Source: Propionibacteriaceae bacterium (GTDB taxonomy: Bacteria; Actinomycetota; Actinomycetes; Propionibacteriales; Propionibacteriaceae). Taken from it: a stretch of 46,518 nucleotides of DNA. Where the stretch lies: the NCBI GenBank assembly GCA_025965155.1, contig JAOPXN010000121.1, positions 1-46,518 on the forward strand, given 5' to 3'. Position numbers and translations under genes: made by a program. Shown here piece by piece: positions 36,972-46,518 of the stretch. The notes below the pieces were generated by a model, which was not told the DNA's origin, did not search any database, and saw nothing but the letters and a program-made list of their open reading frames with translations. Every line of letters begins with the position of its first letter. Position 1 is the first letter of the stretch.

Positions 36972-39900
36972 ATGAGCGCCAGTTACCTCCGCTATCCACA
37001 TATCCACGACGACCTGGTCACCTTTGTCGCCGCCGACGACGTCTGGCTGGCACCCGTGACAGGCGGACGGGCGTGGCGGTTGACCGACGACTCCGCGCCG
37101 GTACGGAACCCGCGTTTCTCTCCCGACGGATCGAGGATCGCCTGGACGTCCACCCGGGACGGGCATTCCGAAGTCATGGTGGTCGAGCTCGCGACTGGTT
37201 CAGCCGAGCGGCTCACCTACTGGGCCAGCCCAAGCACCACCGTGCTCGGCTGGACCGCCGACGGCGCAGTGCTGGTGGCCTCCAGTGCCGGGGAAGCCAA
37301 CGCGCGGCACACCATGGTCAAGGCGGTTGACTTGGACGGTCGGGTTCAGCGGCTGCCCTGGGGACCGGTCTCCGGAGTGGCGGTGCACCCGAACGGCCCA
37401 CTGGTCATCTCGACCCCGGGCAGCCGCCCTCCCGCCTTGTGGAAGAGGTACCGCGGAGGTACCGCCTCGAAGCTGTGGCTGGACCGACCGGGCGACGGCT
37501 CGTCTTGGCAACAGCTGCTGCCCGACGACACCGCCGGCCTGGTGTCGCCGGTGTGGGTGGGGGACGAGCTCGTGTTCGCCAGCGACCGGGAGGCCACCTT
37601 CCCTGACTCCGCCGACGGGCAGTCCAACCTGTGGGCCCTCGACCCGCTGGCTGAGGGGGAACCGCGACGGATCACCGCACACACGGCCGCCCAGGGGTAC
37701 GTCCGCGACCCGAGCGGGGACGGCAGCCGGATCGTGTACCACGCGCGCGGCCAGCTCTACCTGCTCGAGTCGTTGGCAGCCGACGCACAGCCGCTGTCGA
37801 TCACGTTGTCCTCGACGGTACGCGGCCGACGGCCACGTCTGCTGGACCCGAAGCAGAACCTGATCGCGGTCCGGCCGGACCAGGGGGGCGATGCCAGCCT
37901 GGTGGAGTGGCGGGGCAAGGCGTTCCATCTCACCCATCGTGAAGGTCCGGCCCGGGCGGTTGCGGCCGACTCGGGCGTCCGGGTGCGGCAGGCGCGGCTG
38001 CTCGGTGCCGGCGGCAGCGTCGTGATGGCTACCGACGCCGACGGTGCGGCCTCGCTGGAGGTTCGCTCGCTGAACGGCGGCGGCGTCCGCCGGCTTGCGA
38101 CCGGACAGCTGGGACGCATCCTGCATCTGGCATCCGACCCCAGCGGCGAGTCGGTCGCCGTGGTCTCCCACGACGGCCGGATCAGCCGGGTGCTGCTGGA
38201 CAGCGGTGAGATCCGACTACTTGCGGAGAGCCAGCACGGGGAGGCGACAGGCCTGACCTTCACCCCGGATGGGCGTTGGCTGGCATGGAGCCAGCCCGTC
38301 GGACCCTTCGGGCACCACCAGCTGATGACCACCGACCTGCACAGCGACTCCGAGCCCGTCGCCCTGACGACCGGACGGTTCGATGACACCAATCCCTCCT
38401 TCACCCTCGATGGGCGGTACCTGGCCTTCCTGTCCGGCCGTACCTTCGATCCACGGTACGACCAGCACTCGTTCGACCTGATGTTCAGCTCCGCCACGCG
38501 TCCGTACCTGGTGCCGCTCTCGGCGACCGACCCGGCGCCGTTCGGTCCCAGCGCGGATGGGTGGCGAATCAGCAAGCCGCCCACCGCAGCGGCGGAGCCG
38601 GCTACGGAGAAGCTGCCAGAGCCGGGACCCGGCGTCCACTTCGACACCGAGAACTTCGAGGAGCGGCTGGTGCCCTTCCCCGTGCCTTCGGGGGACTATC
38701 GGGATCTGCAGACCGCGAAGGATGCAGTCGTGTGGATCCACGAGTCAGCCGACCAGGGGGCCATCGGGTCGGCACGGGCGGGTGTCACCGACGGGGAGCC
38801 GGCCGACGTGGTGGAGTGCTGGTCGTTCACCCGCCGCGAGCTGGAGGTCCTGGTCGACAAGGCCGACTCCGTCGCGGTGTCCGGGGACGGGGAGCGCATC
38901 GTCGTGCTCAACGACGGCGCGGTGACGGTCCGCCCGGCCGACCGCAAGGTCGCCGACGATGACAAGGAGCGGGTCGAGGTGGACCTGAGCCGGCTCCGGT
39001 TCGAGCTCGACCCGGTGGCCGAGTGGCGGCAGATGTTCGACGAGAACGCCCAGATCATGGCGGACCACTACTGGCGCGCGGACATGAACGGCGTCGACTG
39101 GAACGCGGCGGTAGCTCGCTACCGCCCGCTGGTCAGCACGCTGGGCTCGCACGATGACCTTGTCGACCTGCTGTGGGAGACGGTCGCCGAGCTCAACACC
39201 TCCCATGCCTACGTGCAGCCGCGTGAGCCTGCGGGCGACAAGGCTCGCCGTCTCGGCCTGCTGGGGGCCGACCTGTCACCCGCAGAGGGAGGTTGGCGGA
39301 TCGACCGCATCCTCCCCGGGGAGTCCAGCGACCCGGAGGCACGGTCACCGCTGCGGGCTGCCGGCGTCGGGGCAAAGGAAGGTGACCTGGTGGTGGCCGT
39401 CGGAGGGTTCCCGGTCGACCCCCGCTTCGGGCCCGCCGCCTCGCTGATCGGCGCGGTCGACAAGCCGGTCGAGCTGACGTTGCGCACCGACGGTGACCCG
39501 AAACAGGATCGCCGCGTCGTGGTTGTGCCGATCGGCAGCGAGGAGACGCTTCGCTACCAGGCCTGGGTGGCCTCACGCCGCCGGTACGTGGCCGAACATG
39601 GGCGCGGCCGGATCGGCTACCTCCACATCCCCGACATGATGAGTGTCGGTTGGGCACAGCTGCACCGGGACCTGGAGACAGCGACCCGCGCCGAGGGGCT
39701 GATCGTCGACGTCCGCTACAACCGGGGCGGCCACACCTCGCAACTGGTGCTCGAACGGCTGGCCCGGAAGGTCATCGGCTGGAACGTCGCCCGGCATGTC
39801 GCACTCGCCGAGCCGTATCCGCACCAGTCGCCCCGCGGTCCGCTGGTGTTCGTCACCAACGAGTTCGCCGGATCCGACGGCGACATTGTCAATGCCGGCG

Positions 39901-40229
39901 CTCAGGCCATGGGTCTGGGCCCGGTGATCGGCAGCCGCACCTGGGGCGGCGTGGTCGGCATCGACGGCCGGTTCGACCTGGTGGACGGCACCGGCGTGAC
40001 TCAGCCGCGCTACGCGTTCTGGCTTCAGGGCAAGCAGTGGGGAGTGGAGAACTACGGGGTCGATCCGGACATCGAGGTGGTGGTCAGTCCAGCGGAGTGG
40101 CACGGCGAGCCGGACCTGCACCTGGATCGGGCGATCAGCGAGCTGCTGCAGCGGCTGGAGTCGCAGCCTGCCGCCGAACCGCCGCCGATGCCGGAACCGC
40201 GGGTCCGATCGGCGGGCCCTATCGTGTGA
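36972..40229 (+). CDS. Tricorn protease homolog
   Basis: At 1085 residues it has the full tricorn layout: two beta propellers (about 1-650), a helical C1 domain, a PDZ domain (about 760-850) and a C-terminal serine protease domain. Catalytic residues visible are His745 (TSHAYVQP), Ser968 (FAGSDGD) and Glu1026 (VENYGVD), in register with the archaeal enzyme. It degrades peptides left by other proteases in the cytoplasm. TAGCCT lies 6 nt before the ATG, so a leaderless transcript is likely. It separates comEC from xylA and holA. Confidence 0.92.
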   Translation: MSASYLRYPHIHDDLVTFVAADDVWLAPVTGGRAWRLTDDSAPVRNPRFSPDGSRIAWTSTRDGHSEVMVVELATGSAERLTYWASPSTTVLGWTADGAVLVASSAGEANARHTMVKAVDLDGRVQRLPWGPVSGVAVHPNGPLVISTPGSRPPALWKRYRGGTASKLWLDRPGDGSSWQQLLPDDTAGLVSPVWVGDELVFASDREATFPDSADGQSNLWALDPLAEGEPRRITAHTAAQGYVRDPSGDGSRIVYHARGQLYLLESLAADAQPLSITLSSTVRGRRPRLLDPKQNLIAVRPDQGGDASLVEWRGKAFHLTHREGPARAVAADSGVRVRQARLLGAGGSVVMATDADGAASLEVRSLNGGGVRRLATGQLGRILHLASDPSGESVAVVSHDGRISRVLLDSGEIRLLAESQHGEATGLTFTPDGRWLAWSQPVGPFGHHQLMTTDLHSDSEPVALTTGRFDDTNPSFTLDGRYLAFLSGRTFDPRYDQHSFDLMFSSATRPYLVPLSATDPAPFGPSADGWRISKPPTAAAEPATEKLPEPGPGVHFDTENFEERLVPFPVPSGDYRDLQTAKDAVVWIHESADQGAIGSARAGVTDGEPADVVECWSFTRRELEVLVDKADSVAVSGDGERIVVLNDGAVTVRPADRKVADDDKERVEVDLSRLRFELDPVAEWRQMFDENAQIMADHYWRADMNGVDWNAAVARYRPLVSTLGSHDDLVDLLWETVAELNTSHAYVQPREPAGDKARRLGLLGADLSPAEGGWRIDRILPGESSDPEARSPLRAAGVGAKEGDLVVAVGGFPVDPRFGPAASLIGAVDKPVELTLRTDGDPKQDRRVVVVPIGSEETLRYQAWVASRRRYVAEHGRGRIGYLHIPDMMSVGWAQLHRDLETATRAEGLIVDVRYNRGGHTSQLVLERLARKVIGWNVARHVALAEPYPHQSPRGPLVFVTNEFAGSDGDIVNAGAQAMGLGPVIGSRTWGGVVGIDGRFDLVDGTGVTQPRYAFWLQGKQWGVENYGVDPDIEVVVSPAEWHGEPDLHLDRAISELLQRLESQPAAEPPPMPEPRVRSAGPIV

Positions 40230-40270
40230 CACCACACCGTCCTCCCGACCACCTCACTGGAGCGTGCAGC

Positions 40271-41461
40271 ATGGCCTTGACCCCTACCCGTGACGACAAG
40301 TTCTCCTTCGGACTCTGGACCATCGGTTGGGTCGGCCAAGATCAGTTCGGTGGACCAAGCCGGGCACCGCTCGACGTTGTCACGGCGGTGGAGAAGCTGT
40401 CGGAGCTCGGCGCGTACGGGCTGACCTTCCACGACAACGACCTGTTCCCGATCGACGCTTCCGACGCCGAGCGGACCGCACAGATCGGCCGGTTGCAGAA
40501 GGCGCTGGCCGATACCGGCCTGGTCATCCCCATGGTCACTACGAACCTGTTCAGCCATCCCGTGTTCAAGGACGGCGGCTTCACCTCCAACGACCGGGCG
40601 GTACGCCGGTACTCGATCCGTAAGGTGCTCCGGAACATCGACCTGGCCGCCGAGCTGGGGGCGCGGACCTTCGTCATGTGGGGCGGTCGGGAAGGAAGCG
40701 AGTACGACTCCGCCAAGGACGTCCGGGCGGCGCTGGAACGCTACCGCGAGGCGGTGGACCTGCTCTGCGACTACGTCACCGACCGTGGCTACGACCTGCG
40801 GTTCGCCATCGAGCCGAAGCCGAACGAGCCGCGAGGTGACATCCTGCTGCCGACGTTGGGGCATGCGCTGGCGTTCATCGAGACCCTCGCGCGTCCGGAG
40901 CTGGTCGGCATCAACCCCGAGACCGGCCACGAGCAGATGGCCGGTCTGAACTTCACCCACGGCATCGCGCAGGCGCTGTACCAGGGCAAGCTGTTCCACA
41001 TCGACCTCAACGGCCAACGAAGCATCAAGTTCGACCAGGACCTGGTGTTCGGTCACGGAGACCTGCAGAACGCCTTCTCCGTGGTGGACCTGCTGGAGAA
41101 CGGTGGCCCGAACGGTGGCCCGAGCTACGACGGACCGCGGCACTTCGACTACAAGCCCTCCCGCACCGAGGACTACGACGGCGTCTGGGAGTCCGCGAAG
41201 GCGAACATGCGGATGTACCTGCTGCTGAAGGAACGGGCTGCTGCCTTCCGCGCCGACTCAGAGGTGCAGGAGGCTTTGGCTGCAGCCCGGGTGGCCGAGC
41301 TGTCGGAGCCGACGCTGAACCCGGGGGAGAGCTACGACGACCTGATGGCTGACCGGACCAGCTTCGAGGACTTCGACATCGCCCCGTACTTCAACGGCAA
41401 GGGTTTCGGGTTCGTCCGGCTGCAGCAGCTGGCTCTTGAGCACCTGATCGGCGCCCGGTGA
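40271..41461 (+). CDS. xylA: Xylose isomerase
   Basis: The 396-residue TIM-barrel enzyme converts D-xylose to D-xylulose and D-glucose to D-fructose. His54 and Asp57 (TFHDND) match the active-site pair of the actinobacterial class, and the metal ligands are in [20 protein letters not shown] and HIDLNGQ. The length matches the short actinobacterial type. GGAG lies 9 nt before the ATG. There is no xylulokinase or xylose transporter beside it; instead its stop overlaps the GTG of holA, so the two would be cotranslated. Confidence 0.96.
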   Translation: MALTPTRDDKFSFGLWTIGWVGQDQFGGPSRAPLDVVTAVEKLSELGAYGLTFHDNDLFPIDASDAERTAQIGRLQKALADTGLVIPMVTTNLFSHPVFKDGGFTSNDRAVRRYSIRKVLRNIDLAAELGARTFVMWGGREGSEYDSAKDVRAALERYREAVDLLCDYVTDRGYDLRFAIEPKPNEPRGDILLPTLGHALAFIETLARPELVGINPETGHEQMAGLNFTHGIAQALYQGKLFHIDLNGQRSIKFDQDLVFGHGDLQNAFSVVDLLENGGPNGGPSYDGPRHFDYKPSRTEDYDGVWESAKANMRMYLLLKERAAAFRADSEVQEALAAARVAELSEPTLNPGESYDDLMADRTSFEDFDIAPYFNGKGFGFVRLQQLALEHLIGAR

Positions 41462-42441
41462 GTGACCGAACTCGGTCCCCCGCCTCGCCACTTGGCCGGG
41501 TGACCCTGGTCAGCGGGCCGGAGTCGCTGCTGGCTGACCGAGCAGTGCAGCGGCTGCTGGCTGAGCTCCGCCGTTCCGACCCCGCCATCGAGATCTCTGA
41601 GATCGAGGCAATCCGCCTGGACGCGGGGAAGCTGGCCGAGATGACGAGCGCCTCGCTGTTCTCCAGCCAGCGCGCGGCGGTCATCTGGGACCTCGCCAAC
41701 CTGCCTCCCGAAGTCGTCGACCCAGTCCAGGCCCTCGCCGCGGAGCCGGTCGCTGACCTGGCCCTGATCCTGGTGCACGGCGGGGGAGTCAAGGGCAAAG
41801 GCGTGCTGGACAAGCTGAAGAAGGCCCGGGTCGAGGTGGTCGACTGCCCGCCGGTCAAGACGTGGGAGCTCCCCCAGTTCGTCACGGCGGAGGTGAAGCG
41901 GGCCAAGGGGACGGTCGACCCCGCGGCAGCCCAACTGCTGGTCGACGCGGTCGGCCACGATCTGCGGTCACTGGCGTCCGCAGTAGCCCAGCTGCTGTCC
42001 GATGCGGAGGATCGATCGATCTCAGTCGGCTTAGTCAAGCAGTACTTCGGTGGCCGCTCAGAGGTGACCAGCTTTGCCGTGGCCGATGCTGCGCTGTCCG
42101 GCCGAACCGGGGTTGCGATGGAGCAGCTCAGGTGGGCCATCTCGACCGGCGTCGCACCGGTGCTGGTGACGAGCGCGCTGGCCGCGGGGCTTCGCGGGCT
42201 GGGGAAGCTGATCACCGCCGGCAGTGGCCTGCGGGAGACGGACCTGGCGCGCGAGGTCGGTGTGCCCTCGTGGAGGCTCAAGTCGATGCGCGCCCAGGCG
42301 CGGGGATGGGATCAGGCGGGGCTCGCGAGCGCCCTGAAGGCGGTTGCGGTTGCCGATGCGCAGGTCAAGGGTGCCGCCGGCGACGCGGCGTACGCGCTGG
42401 AACGTGCGTTGATCGCGATTGCCGGCGCCCGGCAGAGCTAA
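41458..42441 (+). CDS. holA: DNA polymerase III subunit delta
   Basis: The 327-residue clamp-loader subunit opens the beta clamp for loading. The sequence follows actinobacterial HolA: a [11 protein letters not shown] start, [13 protein letters not shown], an AAA-like lid region, and a C-terminal helical domain ([19 protein letters not shown]). The GTG start overlaps the xylA stop (GTGA). In actinobacteria holA usually follows comEC directly; here a tricorn gene and xylA lie between. Confidence 0.92.
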   Translation: MSDRTRSPASPLGRVTLVSGPESLLADRAVQRLLAELRRSDPAIEISEIEAIRLDAGKLAEMTSASLFSSQRAAVIWDLANLPPEVVDPVQALAAEPVADLALILVHGGGVKGKGVLDKLKKARVEVVDCPPVKTWELPQFVTAEVKRAKGTVDPAAAQLLVDAVGHDLRSLASAVAQLLSDAEDRSISVGLVKQYFGGRSEVTSFAVADAALSGRTGVAMEQLRWAISTGVAPVLVTSALAAGLRGLGKLITAGSGLRETDLAREVGVPSWRLKSMRAQARGWDQAGLASALKAVAVADAQVKGAAGDAAYALERALIAIAGARQS

Positions 42442-42456
42442 CGCGGGAACGCACAA

Positions 42457-42486
42457 CGTCCCGATCACCGCGAGGCGATCGGGACG
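42457..42486. terminator. Bidirectional hairpin between holA and rpsT
   Basis: CGTCCCGATC (42457-42466) pairs perfectly with GATCGGGACG (42477-42486) around a 10-nt loop. It starts 16 bp after the holA stop and faces the convergent rpsT, so it can end both transcripts. Confidence 0.7.
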
Positions 42487-42547
42487 ATCTACGGACTTCG
42501 CCGGCTGGGGTGTGCGCCGGGCGTTGTCTGGCTACGGAGCCGGGCGG

Positions 42548-42811
42548 TCAGCCCAGCGTTGCAGCCTTGGCTGCGATCGCGGATTTGCGGTTCGCAGCCT
42601 GGTTCTTGTGGATGACTCCCTTGGACGCGGCCTTGTCGAGGTTGCGCGCCGCGACCCGAGCGAGCTCCTGCGCCTTGGCGGCGTCGCCGGACTCGAAAGC
42701 CTCGCGGAAGCGACGGATCGACGTCTTGAGCACCGACTTGGCAGCCTTGTTGCGCTGACGAGCCTTCTCGTTGGTCTTGATCCGCTTGATCTGGGACTTG
42801 ATATTCGCCAC
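42548..42811 (-). CDS. rpsT: 30S ribosomal protein S20
   Basis: This gives an 87-residue basic protein with the S20 start [20 protein letters not shown] and the end [20 protein letters not shown]. The GTG at 42811 is chosen because it begins exactly at the conserved N-terminus and has AGAGG 8 nt upstream; longer open frame upstream is not S20-like. It is on the opposite strand between holA and lepA, its usual neighbourhood in actinobacteria. Confidence 0.97.
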   Translation of the reverse strand: MANIKSQIKRIKTNEKARQRNKAAKSVLKTSIRRFREAFESGDAAKAQELARVAARNLDKAASKGVIHKNQAANRKSAIAAKAATLG

Positions 42812-42927
42812 TGGGCAAGCCTCTAAACTCTGGTTACTGTCATCGGGTTGGTGCGACCGAGAGCACGTTTGAAGGCGCTCGCCGACGCGACCGTTAACTT
42901 TAGCAGCACGGGCCGACGTGCCCAAAT

Positions 42928-42948
42928 CGTGCCGGCCGTTCCGGCACG
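42928..42948. repeat. Inverted repeat at the start of the monooxygenase-hemerythrin gene
   Basis: CGTGCCGG (42928-42935) and CCGGCACG (42941-42948) flank a 5-nt loop, ending 6 bp before the GTG start and next to the ribosome site. It could be an operator or a hairpin limiting translation. The rest of the 143-bp gap to rpsT would hold both promoters. Confidence 0.4.
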
Positions 42949-42954
42949 GAGAAA

Positions 42955-44526
42955 GTGGGACCCACGTTGACCGACTACAAGCACGACCTGCTCTTCGGAT
43001 CGTTCATTACCCCCAGTAGCCAGGCCGCCGAGCAGGTCGTCAAACTTGCCCAGCTCTCCGAGCGGGCCGGCCTGGACCTGGTCACGTTCCAGGACCATCC
43101 CTATCAGCCGGGCTTCCTGGACACCTGGACCCTGCTGTCCTGGGTGGCCGCGCAGACCCGGTCCATCACCGTCTCCGGCAACGTCTTGAACCTGCCACTG
43201 CGGCCACCCGCGGTGCTGGCCCGCAGTGCGGCCAGCCTCGACCTCCTCAGCGGTGGGCGCTTCGAGCTCGGGCTCGGCGCCGGCGGGTTCTGGGACGCGA
43301 TCGAGGCGATGGGCGGCCGCCGACTCGGTCCCGGCCAGGCGGTCGCTGCGCTGGAGGAGGCCATCACGGTGATGCGCCAGCTGTGGGACACCGACGAGCG
43401 CGGCGGGGTGCGCTTCGACGGCCAGTACTACCAGGCGCACGGGGCCAAGCGAGGCCCGGCGCCCGCTCACGACATCAGCATCTGGCTCGGCGCGTACAAG
43501 CCCAAGATGTTGGGCCTGGTGGGTCGTCAGGCCGACGGCTGGCTGCCGTCGCTCGGGTATCTGCAGGCGGGCGACCTAGCGGCCGGCAACAAGCTGATCG
43601 ACGAGGCCGCAGCCGAAGCGGGGCGCCACCCGGCGGACATCCGCCGACTGCTGAACGTGAGCGGCGCGTTCTCCCGGGCCAGCCAGGGTCACCTTCATGG
43701 CCCGGTCGAGCAGTGGGTTGAGGAACTGGCCGAGCTCGCACTGACCGACGGCATCAGCGCGTTCATCGTGATGGCCGATGACGCCGACACCATCGCCCGG
43801 ATCGGACAGGAGGTGGCCCCGGCGGTCCGCGAGCTTGTCGACTCCGAAAGAACCGCCAGCATCCTGCCCCGCGAGGCAGCACCGATCATGGTGAGCGACG
43901 GGGCGGACGAGTGGAGCCGGCTGGGCCTGCGGCCCACGCCCGATCCTGGCGTGCGGCTGGCCGCGGCTCAGCCGTGGGACGAGACCTCACGACCGAGGCG
44001 GGTACCGACCGGTCCCAACGTGAGCTACAGCGACCATGGCCGTGCCGTCGGTCGGCACCTGATCGATGTACACGACCACCTGCGCGCCGAGCTGGAGTCG
44101 GTCCGCGACGTGCTGTCCCAGGTGCGGCGTGGAGCTGTGGACGCCGGGGCTGCCCGGTCGGTGATCAACGAGCTGACTATGCGGCAGAACGACTGGACGC
44201 TGGGTGCCTACTGCGCCTCGTACTGCCGGACCGTCACCCAGCATCATTCGATGGAGGATGCGTCGATCTTCCCGCACCTGCGGCGCTCCGACCAGGACCT
44301 GGGGGCCGTTCTCGACCGGCTGACCGAGGAGCACCACGTCATCCACGAGGTGCTGGAGCTGCTGGACGAGCGGCTGGTGGAGTTCATCGCGGCGCCGGAC
44401 GACTTCACCGGCCTGCAGGACGCGATTGACCTGCTGACCGACACGCTGCTGTCCCACCTTGCCTATGAGGAGGATCAGCTCGTTGAGCCCCTTGCCCGGC
44501 TCGGCTTCTATCCCAACCAGGTATGA
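42955..44526 (+). CDS. Luciferase-like monooxygenase fused to hemerythrin domain
   Basis: The 523-residue protein has an LLM-class flavin-dependent domain (about 8-310, with [14 protein letters not shown]-like start, [17 protein letters not shown] and a [15 protein letters not shown] strand) and a C-terminal hemerythrin-like four-helix domain (about 370-520). Iron ligand candidates are in [22 protein letters not shown] and LSHLAYEED. The family pairing suggests oxygen or nitric oxide sensing or handling linked to flavin chemistry, but the reaction is unknown. The start is a GTG at 42955; a TTG at 42967 is an alternative. Confidence 0.85.
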   Translation: MGPTLTDYKHDLLFGSFITPSSQAAEQVVKLAQLSERAGLDLVTFQDHPYQPGFLDTWTLLSWVAAQTRSITVSGNVLNLPLRPPAVLARSAASLDLLSGGRFELGLGAGGFWDAIEAMGGRRLGPGQAVAALEEAITVMRQLWDTDERGGVRFDGQYYQAHGAKRGPAPAHDISIWLGAYKPKMLGLVGRQADGWLPSLGYLQAGDLAAGNKLIDEAAAEAGRHPADIRRLLNVSGAFSRASQGHLHGPVEQWVEELAELALTDGISAFIVMADDADTIARIGQEVAPAVRELVDSERTASILPREAAPIMVSDGADEWSRLGLRPTPDPGVRLAAAQPWDETSRPRRVPTGPNVSYSDHGRAVGRHLIDVHDHLRAELESVRDVLSQVRRGAVDAGAARSVINELTMRQNDWTLGAYCASYCRTVTQHHSMEDASIFPHLRRSDQDLGAVLDRLTEEHHVIHEVLELLDERLVEFIAAPDDFTGLQDAIDLLTDTLLSHLAYEEDQLVEPLARLGFYPNQV

Positions 44527-44641
44527 GTGCCCAACCAGGTGTAAGGGATTGGGGCGCCGACGTACGGTCGTGGAATGATGGCGTGTCGGGTAGCCCGACC
44601 CCGAGCGCCCGACACCGAACACCACCGGACTGGAAGATGAC

Positions 44642-46504
44642 GTGAGTTCTCCGACCGTGCCCCAACCAGGGCGAACCGATCCTGCGATCATCCGAAACTT
44701 CAGCATCATTGCCCATATCGATCACGGCAAGTCGACGCTGGCCGACCGGATGCTCCAGCTGACCGGTGTAGTCGACGGGCGCGCCATGCGGGCGCAGTAC
44801 CTGGACCGGATGGACATCGAGCGTGAGCGGGGCATCACCATCAAGTCCCAGGCAGTACGGATGCCCTGGACGCCCGAGGGTGGCGCGCAGACGTACGTGC
44901 TGAACATGATCGACACCCCTGGCCACGTCGACTTCACCTACGAGGTGTCCCGGTCGCTGGCCGCGTGTGAGGGTGCAGTTCTGCTGGTGGACGCGGCGCA
45001 GGGGATCGAGGCACAGACGCTGGCGAACCTGTACCTGGCGCTGGAAGCCGACCTGCAAATCATTCCGGTCCTCAACAAGATCGACTTGCCGGGCGCCCAG
45101 CCTGACAAGTACGCGGCCGAACTGGCGGGGATCATCGGCTGCGACCCGTCGGACGTGCTCCGGGTCTCGGCGAAGACAGGTGAGGGCGTCCAGCAGCTGC
45201 TGGACGAGATCGTCAAGCAGATCCCGGCCCCGGTGGGGAACCCGGACGGTCCCGCCCGGGCACTGATCTTCGACTCGGTCTACGACACCTACCGCGGAGT
45301 GGTCACCTACGTTCGGGTGATCGACGGTGAGCTGTCGCATCGCGAGAAGGTCCTGATGATGTCGACCAAGGCAACCCACGAGACCTTGGAAGTCGGCGTC
45401 ATCTCACCCGACCCGGTCAAGTCGGGCTCGCTCCGGGTCGGTGAGGTGGGCTACATCATTACCGGGGTCAAGGAGGTGCGGCAGTCCCGCGTCGGAGACA
45501 CGGTGACGTCGTCCTCGAAACCTGCCACCGAGTCGCTGGGCGGCTACCGGCACCCCAACCCGATGGTGTTCGCCGGTCTCTTCCCCATCGACGGCGCGGA
45601 CTATCCCGAGCTGCGGGAGGCACTGGACAAGCTCCAGCTCAACGACGCAGCGCTGGTGTACGAGCCGGAGACCTCCGGAGCCCTCGGCTTCGGGTTCCGG
45701 ATCGGCTTCCTGGGGCTGCTGCACATGGAGATCGTCCGGGAACGGCTCGAACGCGAGTTCAACCTCGACCTCATCTCCACGGCCCCCAGCGTGGTCTACC
45801 GGGTGGTGATGGAGGACGGCACCGAGCGCGTCGTCACCAACCCGTCGGAGTACCCGACCGGCGGCAAGATCGCCGAGGTCTACGAACCCGTGGTCAAGGC
45901 CACCCTGCTGGCTCCGGCCGAGTACATCGGGACCATCCTCGAGCTCTGCCAGGCTCGCCGCGGCGTCCAGCACGGGCTGGACTACCTGTCGGAGGATCGG
46001 GTCGAGATCCGCTACACCCTTCCGCTGGCGGAGATCGTCTTCGACTTCTTCGACGCGCTGAAGTCCCGGACCAAGGGTTACGCCAGCCTCGACTACGAGC
46101 CCTCAGGTGAGCAGCCGGCCGACCTGGTGAAGGTGGACATCCTGCTCCACGGCGAACCCGTGGACGCCTTCTCCTCGATCGTGCACAAGGACAAGGCTTA
46201 CGGCTATGGCCTGATGATGGCCGGCAAGCTCAAGGACCTGATCCCGCGACAGCAGTTCGAGGTTCCGATCCAGGCAGCCATCGGGGCCCGGGTGATCGCC
46301 CGGGAAACCATCCGCGCCATTCGCAAGGACGTCCTCTCAACGTGCTACGGCGGCGACATCACCCGTAAGCGCAAGCTGCTGGAGAAGCAGAAGGAAGGCA
46401 AGAAGCGGATGAAGATGGTCGGCCGGGTCGAGGTTCCGCAGGAGGCCTTCATCGCCGCGCTGTCCTCGGACGCCGCCCCCGCCGCCGACAAAGCCCGGAA
46501 GTAG
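44642..46504 (+). CDS. lepA: Elongation factor 4 (back-translocating GTPase)
   Basis: The 620-residue translational GTPase has the P-loop AHIDHGKS at 24-31, switch [10 protein letters not shown], and the NKIDLPGA base motif, followed by EF-G-like domains and the LepA-specific C-terminus (a lysine-rich tail with [19 protein letters not shown]-like sequence). It acts on stalled or mistranslocated ribosomes. The start is a GTG with GGAAG 6 nt upstream. The stop is near the right edge of the window, so the gene is complete. Confidence 0.97.
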   Translation: MSSPTVPQPGRTDPAIIRNFSIIAHIDHGKSTLADRMLQLTGVVDGRAMRAQYLDRMDIERERGITIKSQAVRMPWTPEGGAQTYVLNMIDTPGHVDFTYEVSRSLAACEGAVLLVDAAQGIEAQTLANLYLALEADLQIIPVLNKIDLPGAQPDKYAAELAGIIGCDPSDVLRVSAKTGEGVQQLLDEIVKQIPAPVGNPDGPARALIFDSVYDTYRGVVTYVRVIDGELSHREKVLMMSTKATHETLEVGVISPDPVKSGSLRVGEVGYIITGVKEVRQSRVGDTVTSSSKPATESLGGYRHPNPMVFAGLFPIDGADYPELREALDKLQLNDAALVYEPETSGALGFGFRIGFLGLLHMEIVRERLEREFNLDLISTAPSVVYRVVMEDGTERVVTNPSEYPTGGKIAEVYEPVVKATLLAPAEYIGTILELCQARRGVQHGLDYLSEDRVEIRYTLPLAEIVFDFFDALKSRTKGYASLDYEPSGEQPADLVKVDILLHGEPVDAFSSIVHKDKAYGYGLMMAGKLKDLIPRQQFEVPIQAAIGARVIARETIRAIRKDVLSTCYGGDITRKRKLLEKQKEGKKRMKMVGRVEVPQEAFIAALSSDAAPAADKARK

Positions 46505-46518
46505 CGCCACGTGGGTAG

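Overview
The window is 46.5 kb of high-GC DNA with tightly packed genes, many short stop/start overlaps and a full set of actinobacterial housekeeping genes: amtB-glnK-glnD, leuS, comEA-comEC, holA, rpsT, lepA, a DUF4192 protein and a LAL-type LuxR regulator. It is an actinobacterial chromosome. The mix of genes would suit Propionibacteriales, but that is only a guess without a search. I see no prophage, CRISPR array, rRNA or tRNA. The only mobile-element trace is the 3' end of an IS30-type transposase cut by the left edge.

Region 1 (1-7.4 kb) is the most unusual part. An operon on the minus strand reads: ten-helix hybrid histidine kinase, pyruvoyl-dependent arginine decarboxylase, GNAT-like acyltransferase, OmpR-family response regulator. 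The last three genes overlap at their stop/start codons. It is flanked on one side by a plus-strand gene for an HPt-like protein that lacks the phosphorylatable histidine, and on the other by a divergent REC-only regulator plus a canonical HPt protein. Upstream of the HPt-like gene are two arrays of a CTTGAG motif repeated every 11 bp, the spacing expected for an OmpR-family binding site. Read together, the locus looks like a multistep phosphorelay built around a small agmatine-making or agmatine-modifying cassette.

Region 2 (7.4-20.4 kb) holds a rhomboid protease, a VIT1/CCC1 metal transporter, three Gfo/Idh/MocA oxidoreductases, a large LAL-type regulator, a mutarotase-like protein with a DUF2891 protein, a small membrane-anchored protein, DUF4192 and a PfkB sugar kinase. 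Most of this looks like sugar or polyol metabolism, probably controlled by the LAL regulator.

Region 3 (20.4-28.0 kb) is the nitrogen operon amtB-glnK-glnD, followed by galE, an SRPBCC/ArsR pair and a winged-helix protein.

Region 4 (28.0-46.5 kb) starts with leuS behind an eight-codon leader peptide and an intrinsic terminator, a classical attenuator. It continues with a membrane endonuclease/phosphatase-fold protein, a PH-GNAT fusion, DegV, comEA-comEC, a tricorn protease, xylA, holA, rpsT (opposite strand), a luciferase-like monooxygenase fused to hemerythrin, and lepA. At least eight starts share one layout, a TAnnnT hexamer followed by 6-7 nt and then the start codon, which points to leaderless transcripts.
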